Assembly (NCBI RefSeq): GCF_001949145.1
Contig: NW_019091432.1
Coordinates: 706,813 to 770,812 of the forward strand
Direction: 5' to 3'
Length of the DNA stretch: 64,000 bases
Source of the DNA: Acanthaster planci
Lineage: Eukaryota; Echinodermata; Asteroidea; Valvatida; Acanthasteridae
A model generated the notes under the pieces. The model did not search any database. It had not been told where the DNA came from and saw only the letters and a program-made list of their open reading frames with translations. This document shows positions 11,801-20,980 of the stretch, in pieces (within the stretch, counting starts at the first letter, position 1; each line of letters begins with the position of its first letter). The translations under genes and the position numbers were made by a program.

Positions 11801-12757
11801 CCAGAGGTGGAAAGTCCCCTTCTTGAGATGCCGACCTGGTCAACATTTGGGTTTTTCGGGTACCTGATCTCTTGATGGTCGCATATCCCTCAGGAAGCTC
11901 TACTTTCTTGTTCATGTTTCCAGCAGCCATCTCTTCTCGGAACTGTTTCAGTGATTTCTTCCGCCCTATCGTGGCCGTTTTCAGCTGTTCCTCATCAACT
12001 GTTCTAATTGAGTTAGTCCTCTTGGGCGGGGCAGGGGGATTGGAGCGTTTCATTTTGACAGACCCATCCCCTGAGCCGCTTGATCCTATACTTGATCCAC
12101 CTTCCACAGAATTCCTTTTTGGTACACCACTAGATGAATCGTAGCCGCTCCCTTGTGCGAGCAGGACCCGCTCCAAGCTATCATTTGATTTCCTGTCTCT
12201 GGGCACAGCAGGGATTTTAAATGTTTCCCCAGGTGTTGTTGTGACGGGCGGTTGCTTGAACGTTGAAAATGTCTGCACAGCACTGGGGTTGGGGGCTTTA
12301 TCTCCCTCCGGGGTCGGTGCTTTGTGCTCAGGCTGCATTCCAGCCGTTACTTTCAAGCTGGTGGGGATGTAGCTGGCCTCCCGGTTCTCTGACAGCTGGC
12401 TTAGGTGGACGATCTTCTTTGGGTAAGCCTGCTCATGGGAGCCCTGCGATCCGCTGGACTTGTTGCTACCGTCGCTGCCCAGGCTCTCCTGGCTACTGCG
12501 AAGGCCCGGTGGCTTCTTCTTGGCCAGAGTGCTGTCGGGTGACTGTAGCGGGGAGGTGCGCTGGCCGAGCTGGGCCAGCATGAGCGCGTTGGGGTGTGGG
12601 TAGTGGTGGTAGGCACCATCGCTAGAGGAGTGCGGGGAGACACTGTCGTTGTCGCTACCGGCACTACCTGCTTGTTGGGCAGATGCCAGAACTTTTGTTG
12701 CCTGCTTCTGAAGATCTCGTAACCTCTTGATGGCAAGGCTAAACTTCTTTTGATGAC
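8888..12757 (-). CDS. CASKIN: CASKIN giant exon: end of SAM2 and the disordered proline-rich region
   Basis: One open exon of 3870 bp, about 1290 residues. It starts in the last helix of SAM2 (HQKKFSLAIKRLRDLQKQ), joined through a split Gly codon to the exon at 13994. A long low-complexity Ser/Gln/Pro region follows, as in vertebrate Caskins. Visible motifs by approximate residue of this exon: SH3-type PPAPPKR (about 245), ATIGRKKSLKQF (about 260), YATIKR (about 292), YHTLKR (about 735), five VPPP[QLK] repeats (about 879-903), runs of four or five prolines separated by acidic pairs (about 969-1040), SDTIKRK (about 1095) and TDTIKK (about 1230). Basic Lys/Pro-rich stretches lie near 1125-1165. 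The acceptor is GTTAACAG and the donor GTACGT. Long antisense frames over this exon mirror its GC-rich repetitive codons and are not genes. Confidence 0.95.
10048..10122 (-). repeat. CASKIN: Five 15-bp tandem units encoding VPPPx repeats
   Basis: Five consecutive 15-base units (GGAGGTGGCACCTGT and close variants on the plus strand) encode Val-Pro-Pro-Pro-Gln/Leu/Lys on the minus strand. The reading frame is kept because the unit is a multiple of three. Such units commonly change copy number by slippage, so length polymorphism is likely. The encoded polyproline helices are candidate SH3, WW or EVH1 ligands. Confidence 0.9.
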
Positions 12758-13993
12758 CTGTTAACAAAACACAAAGCCATTTTCAGATGCACGATTTGTA
12801 AGAACAGCAAGAACCCAGCCCCAATGAACTGAATGATGAATGAAGAGCCTGGATTACACAATTTTCCTGAATACATTTCTTAAAGATACTCGTTGGAAAA
12901 TCTACCTTCATTTTCAACCTTTGTTCGACCAATTTAAGGGGGGGGGATTCGGGGCTTCTATGCACTGTTTGCTGCTTAAGATTTCCCCATTCATGAGTAA
13001 CACGGAGACATCTTTTTGAGCACATACTTCGGTACAATAGCTACTTCATCATCAAAAGTTCCAGAATTTGAGGGTTTTACTGTAATAGTTTCTGCTGTTG
13101 ACGTTAATTTATTAATTTAGTACAAATAATAATAGTAAGAAAACGAGCAAACATGCACAAATGTTTTCAATGAGGAGCACACTGGGTTCCTAATTTGGAC
13201 AAAAAGGGCTTAAACTTTGCAGCGTGTGCAACATTGGAACACGGTGTGATATTTGAAATGCAAATGTGCCTTCCACAAAAACTGCGCCGAAAAGGGTTGG
13301 CTCAACATTTCCATGTGATGCCGAGCAATGGACATTTCTACATGTTAACCACTTCCTGCCGGGGAGACCGGTTTTGGGTACCGTGTGTTTATACGCATGG
13401 CCGGGGTCTCCGAAATCGGACGAAGGGAACTGGGCCTTGTAACAAAAGACCGTACTCGAAACAAAAGACCAGGCCGCTGGGCATTACTGACATTTTTTCA
13501 CTCTCAATAGTGGAGATAATCCAGCCTTGTTTTGAAACAGTATACCACGGTTAGGGGCATTTCGAGCAAGCAGATTACCACTGGGGACAAAAGCGCTCCT
13601 CTACTGCAGTGATGAGACACACAGCACCGCTGCACGCTAATCTGGCCCGTATTGAAAAGAGATCAGCAGTGCACTGGGCCAGGTTCATGAACAAAAGAAA
13701 GTTATATAAAACCGCGCAATCTGGGCTCTTTTTACAAGGCTGCAGGCCTGGCTGAAATACTTGGGTGTCAATAGATTTTGTCTGTTAGACTAGAGTGGCC
13801 ACCTGACAGTAATTCATGTGGGGGTAAACGTCCACTTAATTGAAATGATGCATTTATGAAGAATTTTGAAAACTGAAAATCTTGAACAAGTCCCAATTAT
13901 GTGCACTGCATTTTTCAAACCACCCGGAAGCAAGTGGTTAAAGAGTGAAATCTGTAGTAAGGAGCCTTTAAACGAGCATCTTGAATGCCTCAC
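12758..13993 (-). other. CASKIN: CASKIN intron (1.2 kb) between SAM2 exons
   Basis: Phase-1 intron, donor GTGAGG and acceptor GTTAACAG. A 119-codon plus-strand open frame at 13195-13554 shows no family features. A G7 run lies near 12945. No other feature is seen. Confidence 0.8.
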
Positions 13994-14132
13994 CTAATTG
14001 GTTGATGCCCATTTCCTGTAAGTCCTCCCATGTGATCTCCGAGACGGCATCCATCGTGTTGTAGTTGTTACTCACAAAGGTGTTGTAGTACTGGTACAAG
14101 TCCAGCAATTTCAGCCAGGTGACCACGTCAGT
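13994..14132 (-). CDS. CASKIN: CASKIN exon: first part of SAM domain 2
   Basis: It encodes TDVVTWLKLLDLYQYYNTFV followed by a stretch ending WEDLQEMGINQLG. This is the canonical SAM fold sequence: helix 1 around W-L-x-x-L, then the I-T-W-E-D-L-Q-E-x-G-I mid-loop/end-helix signature of Caskin SAM2. Acceptor TCTCTCGCCAG and donor GTGAGG are good. The exon starts in phase 0 and ends in phase 1 within the Gly codon completed by the giant exon. Caskin SAM domains drive head-to-tail polymer formation. Confidence 0.95.
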
Positions 14133-15028
14133 CTGGCGAGAGACCAAAAAGAAACGTTTGACTCGGGCGTGGGTCAGAAATAACAACAGGGGAAGTTCAC
14201 ACTGATAACTGTCTAGTAACATTAAACCCACACCAGAAGAATGACAAGGAAGAACAGGACAAAAATAGCAGGTGGGTTAGGGAAGTATTACCAGCAGGCC
14301 TGACTTTGCTTAATTCCCTGCACAATTCTGAGTATATTTCCACCTTCTTCTTTAACCCTAACAGTCCCAAATACTACAAAGTACTACTTTGTGGTAAAAT
14401 GTAGTACTCAGCCCTGTCGCTTGTAAGAGGACATGACATTATTATTCTCTGAAGCCATAAGATACAATACAATGTACCATACAGTGCTGTGGCACTATGA
14501 ATGCATGGTTTCATTGTTCTCTGTACGAATAACAATGGAATAAACCTAGCCAGAAATAGTAATTTGTAGCGCTAGGTCCTTCAGGCTCAAAGTGTTACTT
14601 AGTATTTTGCGGTACTGAGTACTCTAAGCCAAACAACGCCCGGTACAGTTAGGGTTAGAGGAAGTATAACTTTTTAAAAGGGAAACTGGTGTCACTGGAA
14701 TAACAGGGAAATAATGTCAGTTTATTGTACTGTTGTAGAACAAATTTAATGTAGTGTGAGAACCAACTGATATCTATAACAATGAAAGGCAGAAACTGAA
14801 ACTGGGGAACACGACACTTTCTTTCAGATTCGGCCGAGTAAACAATCTAGTGGTTTAAGTTTCAAATTCAGAGTGCAAAATCCAAAACCCGGCCCTCCAC
14901 TGCAAAGAATCTGCTCTCAAAATAACTCTTTTCACTTGGAATGAACAGCTTGACTTCTCTCAAGACAACTCTGAAATTCCAAAGGGAGTGTATGACTTTT
15001 TCAATGAGTATTCTCACTTCAAACCTAC
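14133..15028 (-). other. CASKIN: CASKIN intron (896 bp) between SAM1 and SAM2
   Basis: Phase-0 intron, donor GTAGGT and acceptor CTCTCGCCAG. Nothing else is recognised. Confidence 0.85.
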
Positions 15029-15130
15029 CGGCTTGTAATTTGGTATTCCATCAGGCTCGCTGAGCTGGCTTATCATGGCTGATATTCTCTTCCTGTGACC
15101 TGGTTTGGTAACTCCAATAGCTGTCAGATC
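15029..15130 (-). CDS. CASKIN: CASKIN exon: second half of SAM domain 1
   Basis: The 34 codons encode [20 protein letters not shown], then [14 protein letters not shown]. It is almost identical to the vertebrate Caskin SAM1 end-helix, where GVTKPGHRK is a hallmark. Both ends are phase 0, with acceptor GAATGACAG and donor CCG|GTAGGT. The short [11 protein letters not shown] linker then leads straight into SAM2. Confidence 0.96.
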
Positions 15131-16003
15131 CTGTCATTCAAAACGAGACAATCATTTTGATTTCCAGAGAAAAAGTCCCTTGATGATGAGACACAGATAA
15201 CAAACCACAATACACAAGTACAAGTGCTCACGTGAGGCATGCAAAAAGTAAACAGCTTAATGTGTGTTTGTCTCCAAATTTCAAGTCAAAGTGTGACCGG
15301 AGGCAAACACACATTTTTAGAAGAGCAATCTGAGATCTATGTTTTGACGTATCACTCAGTTTGGTATCCTGATGAATGTGAGCATTATACACATGAAAAT
15401 AGTAACAATATCAAGGCACTGCATAAGGTGCACAGTCTCTTACAGTATCTGCAATAAGCCTTTTGTGAGTGAAATTTGAATATAGTCTGGTATATATATA
15501 CTCCATATATTGCTATCCCTCGCGATTCGGGGCAAGCTTTTGCTAAGAGATGCCTTGCACCAATACGCTGTTTTCAGTGGATAAGAAGGGCACAAAGGAA
15601 CCAGTCCATTCCAGAGGTGGTGGTCGTGATGCGACAGTTTGCCCCGAGTCACAAGGTATAGCAACAGCATCTTTAATCTTGGGAATTCATATTGTTATGT
15701 TAATGTGTAATAAGATAACTCAGTGTACCAGATGTTATTCAAATTTAACGCCCAAAAGGCTTATTCAAAGGCGCCAATATATTATCCTTAGTCCTCCACA
15801 TGCTAATGAGTCCTGTATTGATTTCCACAATGCAAGATTTTATTCAAGTCCAAGTGCTTCAAAAGTGGCTATGCCTTGCAACTTATCTCGTCAGGCTGGG
15901 TCACAACTGTTGAGTGCGACAGCTATAATAAGTGACGCACTGAGCAGAAGTCTGAATACTGCTGCCCCGTGTAAGTTGCCTTGAGATAATACGCTGGGCT
16001 TAC
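15131..16003 (-). other. CASKIN: CASKIN intron (873 bp) inside SAM1
   Basis: Phase-0 intron, donor GTAAGC and acceptor AATGACAG. A 144-codon plus-strand frame at 15550-15984 runs close to the next exon and shows no family features. Nothing else is seen. Confidence 0.8.
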
Positions 16004-16114
16004 CTCTGGGGTCATTCGCGAGATGGTGGGCATGTCATAACCAGCCTTGGTGAAGTTGTTGGTGTATTCAGGCATGCCTTGTCTCTTCAGCCATTCGTAT
16101 ATCCTGTCAGCATC
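16004..16114 (-). CDS. CASKIN: CASKIN exon: first half of SAM domain 1
   Basis: The 37 codons run from DADRIYEWLKRQGMPEYTNN to the conserved AGYDMPTISRMTPE. This is the SAM1 start and mid-loop, near identical to vertebrate Caskin at A-G-Y-D-[LM]-P-T-I-S-R-M-T-P-E. Both ends are phase 0 (acceptor TTCTTTACAG, donor GAG|GTAAGC), so this exon could be skipped without a frameshift, at the cost of destroying SAM1. Confidence 0.96.
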
Positions 16115-16833
16115 CTGTAAAGAACAAACAGAACTATCCTCAATTTCAATAATTCAACCACAAAATTAAGCTCTACAATTACAAAACATGAACATTGCCG
16201 AACTTTACATGGCTTTGTAAGAGAGAGGCCAGGTTAAAGTTTCACTGTGATTTTCAATTGCCATTTCTCAGGTCTGTAACACTGCTTACAGCGCAATGGG
16301 TACGGTCCCTTGCAACAAGGAACACATATGGGCTCATGGCCTCAGACCGGTGCCAGGTAACAAAGACAATGACAAGTTGAGGAGAATGTCGACATAAATG
16401 TAAGGCTGGCTGGATAGCTCAGTTGGTGGGGTGAGTGGATCATACATAAGAGAAACTCCAAAGCAAGACTTTTGTACCCATCAACTCAATGGAGAAACAA
16501 GCATTGTGACGCCGTTTCTAAATTACTGAGTTACGAATCTGGGACTTCAGTTAAGTTGATCTGGTTTCCAGTTTTCTCGAGTCAGTCGTACAATTGTCTT
16601 CCACTAAGCTTGTAAAGTGTACAGACAAAAATCCACTCACGTATGTGTACTGACACGGACACAGAAATGAATGTATGGTCGATACTTTATCAAACCAAAC
16701 ACCCAAAACTATCATGATGATATCCTGTGGCCTACACTCACTGGATGCCACACTGTAGACACAAAAGGTCAAAGGCGCACTGTGCCTTTGACCTCCAAAT
16801 TATTACAACAAACTTCTCATTTGATTTCTTTAC
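16115..16833 (-). other. CASKIN: CASKIN intron (719 bp) with a SINE-like fragment
   Basis: Phase-0 intron, donor GTAAAG and acceptor TTCTTTACAG. It contains a plus-strand tRNA A-box-like sequence near 16404-16440, described separately. Confidence 0.8.
16404..16440 (+). mobile_element. tRNA-like 5' fragment (A box), possible SINE remnant
   Basis: GGCTGGATAGCTCAGTTGGT at 16405-16424 resembles the 5' end and A box of a tRNA (TAGCTCAGTTGG is typical of Lys/Arg-type tRNAs). No B box (GGTTCGANTCC) or folded acceptor stem follows within about 80 bases, so it is not an intact tRNA gene. A truncated tRNA-derived SINE, or chance, are the options. Confidence 0.35.
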
Positions 16834-16922
16834 CTTGCCCTTGTACTGAGGTTTGACATCTGGATGCCTCATGATCTCCATCTTGATGTCAGAGGAACCG
16901 TCGCTATGGGGACGCTGATTGC
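16834..16922 (-). CDS. CASKIN: CASKIN exon: linker just before SAM1
   Basis: It encodes NQRPHSDGSSDIKMEIMRHP and then DVKPQYKGK, running into the first helix of SAM1. Acceptor TCTTTTCTAG, donor AAG|GTAAAG. It begins with two bases (phase 1) completing the Gly codon of the preceding exon and ends in phase 0. No known domain is visible in this polar segment. Confidence 0.9.
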
Positions 16923-19227
16923 CTAGAAAAGAGCCAAGAAAAAAATTTTTAAGAACATATCTAGTCAAAGAAAACTCCCACCCAATCAACTTGAGAACTT
17001 GATTGGACAGAACATCACTCAATAAGCAATGAAAACGAAAAGCTTTGCTTCAGACAATCACTACGGACTTTGTAATGTATAGCATACTGACTGGTCAATG
17101 TTCAGGCTTTGTGAAAAAAGAAATGCATTTGACTCTTTTGGAGTCGATTTCCTCAGGGTTTTCCTCACAGACAGAGCTCATTGCCAAGATTAATTGCTTC
17201 TCTGGTAACTGACATGTGACAGGAGGGGGGATTATGATTTCATCATCCCGCTTTGGCGAAATGATGCGTCAACGCTACAGTGGAAGAACAGTTTTTAATC
17301 TTGACGGCCGCTTGAAAGCAACATTGAAATTACAGACTTGTCAGGATGGAAAGATATGACCATAAATCTTTTTTTGGGGGGGGGGAATCAAAATGACAGT
17401 GATGATCCTATCACCTTTTCCTGCATCTGTAAGGGCTAGTATCAATGAATTCTTACAAAACAGCTGCATTTAGTTTTTAAAGTAAGGAGAATTAAGGACC
17501 AAGGAATTGACAGCTTCTCAGTAGTATAAAGATTCTGCTCTAAGAGAAGATGACACTACGGCAGGAGGCGACTGTACGGATGCAGACAGCAGATGGAATC
17601 AAAGCTACGTCAGTTCATAGATGATCTTTCAAGTTCCAACAAGATCACAAATTTCCCTTTAACGTGTCGGTTTCCCTTGCCTGAGGATTTGCTTCTTCAC
17701 CCCAAGTCACTATTTATTGTGCCCACCAAGAAGACAAAATGTCCCGGTGCCACAAACAACAGTCACGTCGCCTTGATTGCCAATTTCCGTTGGTTTCTTG
17801 ATGTCAGCCTCAATGCAAGCAACAGAGGGACAAACATGTTTAAAGAGCTGTAGGTGTGTCAAAATGTGGCCCTTATTCAGTTTTCATTAACAAGTAAAAA
17901 ATGTGATGGACTGCTGATAACTGCTTCTAAATGAATGGTCTGCCAACATGTAAATGAACACGTGGTTCATTGAAGTGACTTTTGCCTCAAAATGGATTAG
18001 GTATCTTAAAGGCCAAATGTAGGCAAGTTTTATAATATCTCCAATTTTGATTTGATATAGTAGTCATGTAGTAGTCATCTTTATTAAATGTACATGTCCA
18101 CCATCGATCACTAATAGTTTTCATATTTTGCTTACACTTCACAAAACTAACATACTTTCAACAGCAATTTACCAAAAAAAATCCTTGTTTATTCTATTTT
18201 TTCATCCTCCTGAACATGCCCCTTTAATACTAAGAGCCCAAACTTCTTGGAGATCATCAGGGAGCACTGGAGAATCTTATTAGACGTTGATCTGCCTCGG
18301 GGCGTACTCAATTAAATCTCAAGACTGCTCAATTGTTTTAAAAAACCTCCAAGGAGCCAGTAGGAATCAAGGTTCCTGCTTCCCGGGGAGAGGAAGGGAA
18401 CGGAGAGAGAGTGTAAACAGGGAACTGTACTGATCTGCTCCCTTAGAACGGATGTTGCAGGGCCCATGCTTGATGGCCCGGAGATTTCAAGAGGGGTTTT
18501 CAAAAATATGGCTGATGAGCGGAACACACAAGTGACACAGTATCATATAAAGCTCGTGTCCGATCTTCAATAAATGTTTCCTTCACTACGATTTCACTTT
18601 TGTCAGATAGAACGGGCCCAAATTCACACTGGCTGTTTTACTCATGATCACCTCCATAAAACATTTCTGATATAATGAAACTCGCATTTTCAAGCTTACA
18701 TGTACATGTTTATGGTGGCCACATCTCTCTACACTGCACAAACACAACACTACACTCGGGCATTTTATACTGTGGACACTGCTATTGACTCCAACATGTG
18801 TACAACATTTTTCTGCACCATCGAGTACTTTGGACCCACACATCAATACAGCCGTAACGTCTGTATCAAAATGGCAGTAACCAGAAGAAAATCGCACAAG
18901 CCGCTTCTGATGAATGACGTTTGCGCCATCAAAAGAAAACAGAAATGTCAAAATTATGATTTCAGTCCCATTCCATAGGGCTTTGAAATTGACGAATGCC
19001 CTGCAAAGGTAATACCGAGCACTTGGTGCTGATAAAAATGACCCAAGCGAAGGACTGATATGCCGATGGCTCCAAACAAAGCACAGCTGTTCTTCTTCCT
19101 TTATACAATAACCTTGCTTTTTTGGCATACTCCATCTCAAATGGCTAATTATCTAAAATGTTGACCAATGTCTCCCTGCCAGTGGGGGGAGAGGGGGAAA
19201 GATACCAATCTCAGCTCTCTCTCTCAC
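16923..19227 (-). other. CASKIN: CASKIN intron (2.3 kb)
   Basis: Phase-1 intron, donor GTGAGA and acceptor TTTTCTAG. It holds a T7G10 homopolymer junction at 17369-17385 and a 184-codon minus-strand open frame at 18586-19140, the longest frame outside the giant exon, with no recognisable family. No other features are supported. Confidence 0.8.
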
Positions 19228-19366
19228 CTGCCAGAGATCTGAGGGTGTCCTTGTCACCGAGGACGTTCTCAAAGCTGCGGAAGGGTTGGGAGTACGCCAG
19301 TGGCTTGGTGCTGACATTCATGTGGATGGTTGGCGCATTGCCGGGAGTGCGTATGCCACCGTAGCT
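19228..19366 (-). CDS. CASKIN: CASKIN exon: linker
   Basis: It encodes SYGGIRTPGNAPTIHMNVST, then KPLAYSQPFRSFENVLGDKD and TLRSLAG. Polar, Ser/Pro-rich, with no domain. Acceptor TGTGTTCAG, donor CAG|GTGAGA; phase 0 in, phase 1 out. It lies in the region between the SH3/CASK-binding part and SAM1 in vertebrate Caskin, but I see no close vertebrate match for this linker. Confidence 0.88.
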
Positions 19367-20080
19367 CTGAACACAAGTCCATACAATCAGCAAAACGTTA
19401 ACAACAAAATTCTGCTTTTCAGATATTTCAATCTCACTGAAATTTTCTGATGGAAATGATAAAACTGAAGCTTTTGGCAGGAGATGAAAGGTACCCAAAT
19501 TCGAAGTAATCTTTTAAAACGCTTTCAAAAGTAACGCATTACCACACTTCAAATTTATTGGAAACATGACAATGTTGGCCAGAAAATTTGTTAATTTTGA
19601 TTTTGAATGCACTGACAGAGGTAGATCCAATTCAGAAGGCAAAAGTGACACAAACATTGCTAAATTTTTTGGGGGGCGGGTGAAAACATAAACTTTTGTA
19701 TATTTTTGCATTTGCATAAAAAAGAGAAGTGAATTAAAAATGGTAGCTTGGAAAGCAATGAAGAGCAATATATTAGCATAACTTGATAATCCAATGATAA
19801 AGAGTTTTTTCTTTTTAAACTGAATAAATTGAAAACACTTTTTGCAAAAGTGACATTCTCCACAACTGAAAAGCAGATTGTTTACTGTTATTTTCAATTT
19901 TGATTAGTCCCGTGTAAATGTATAAACAGGTCAGTTTTAATGCCGTGTGACTGAAACCCGTAACCTGAAACCTGAGATGCAATGATCAGGCACCGAAGGC
20001 AAAAAGAGGAAGTCTGTGAAGTCTTCAGCTTGCTCTGAAATGCTAACCCTTTTCTCCATGCTTTCAGTGGATGAGCTTAC
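19367..20080 (-). other. CASKIN: CASKIN intron (714 bp)
   Basis: Phase-0 intron, donor GAT|GTAAGC and acceptor TGTGTTCAG. AT-rich, with a T6G6 junction at 19665-19676. Nothing else is seen. Confidence 0.8.
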
Positions 20081-20241
20081 ATCGACACCGCTCTCCTCCC
20101 CAGAATTATCCAGGTTGGCCTGGCCGCCGCCTCCTTGCTTCAGCCAGATGCCGTTCTCGTGCTGCTGAACCCCGTCCGGATGCAGTCGCCGCGGCGACAG
20201 AGGATGCTGGGGGGTCATCGCATGGTAGTAGGACTGATCAT
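20081..20241 (-). CDS. CASKIN: CASKIN exon: linker with an IWLK motif
   Basis: It encodes DQSYYHAMTPQHPLSPRRLH, then PDGVQQHENGIWLKQGGGG and a stretch ending EESGVD. Acceptor GTCGCTCAG, donor GAT|GTAAGC; phase 1 in, phase 0 out. The tryptophan in ENGIWLKQ stands out in this low-complexity linker and loosely recalls the EEIWVLRK CASK-binding motif of vertebrate Caskin1 and Mint1. That similarity is short and is treated as a hypothesis. Confidence 0.88.
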
Positions 20242-20423
20242 CTGAGCGACGGCAAGGGGGAAATCAAGAACTCATTTCTCTGGTCTACACATAACCATCG
20301 AATCTCAGGATTGCACTGAATTTTTTTTCAAACAAACAATTTATTTTTTCTGCTTAACAAATGCTCCGGATCAGAGTTTCACGATTAACTGGTATCACTG
20401 TTCAGGAGAACAATCAAACTTAC

Positions 20424-20507
20424 GCGTTGGTGAAGGTATATGGTGCGGGCTACCAGCCATTGCCCTGGGTGGACTACCAACCATGTTGCTATGGTAATGA
20501 TCCGTTG
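20424..20507 (-). CDS. CASKIN: CASKIN small exon (84 bp): His/Ser/Pro-rich linker
   Basis: Found by phase matching. It encodes TDHYHSNMVGSPPRAMAGSP, then HHIPSPT, flanked by a strong acceptor TTTCCTCCAG and donor CGC|GTAAGT. It begins and ends in phase 1. Its last base C plus AT of the next exon gives His, producing PTHDQSYYHAM across the junction. Without it the neighbouring exons do not join in frame. The other two reading frames of the exon are incompatible with its neighbours. Confidence 0.82.
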
Positions 20508-20830
20508 CTGGAGGAAACTAATAATCAGAAAAGAGACATTTTGATAGATTTTAAGCTATGTGTACAGCTTTGGCTATTTGATAAACCACTTTCTACATGC
20601 CAACACTGAAGTGTTTGACAGGTGTTGAGCTTGGGGAATTTAGACTTTTTCTACAGCAGTCTAATATTTAAAAAAAGGGCCACAGTCAAACAATGTAAAA
20701 ATCGTACACTGCAATTGCAACATTTGCCTTTTTTTTCTTCTTCTGGGAAACAGCATCCAGATCTGACCTGAACATCGCAACTGAAAAGTCTACTAGATAT
20801 GTAAACAGGGAGGGGGGATGGGGAATTTAC
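20508..20830 (-). other. CASKIN: CASKIN intron (323 bp)
   Basis: Phase-1 intron. The required donor is GTAAAT, four bases beyond a competing GTTAGT that would break the frame. Nothing else is seen. Confidence 0.75.
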
Positions 20831-20980
20831 TAACCGGCTTGTCCTGTGGCATCCCATAGGGGATGGAGCCGTTCATGGGCTGAAGGGGTGGAGGCTGGGG
20901 TGGCGAGAACGCTGCATTGCTGCTGGGTGGATGGTAGTAGCCGTGCTTGAAGGGCTGGCCGTGCATCGGATCAACGCTGT
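20831..20980 (-). CDS. CASKIN: CASKIN exon: Pro/His-rich linker
   Basis: It encodes DSVDPMHGQPFKHGYYHPPS, a Pro-rich stretch SPPQPPPLQPMNGSIPYGMP, and QDKPV. Acceptor GATTCTCCAG. Donor is GTTA|GTAAAT; the alternative CCG|GTTAGT four bases earlier is out of frame with the exon at 20424. Both ends are phase 1. The PPQPPPLQP run is a candidate SH3 ligand. Confidence 0.85.

Noticed and set aside
8872-12583. Many long antisense frames (up to 136 codons) opposite the giant CASKIN exon
   Set aside because: They are mirrors of Pro/Ser-rich codons (CCN becomes NGG), with no start context, splice signals or motifs.
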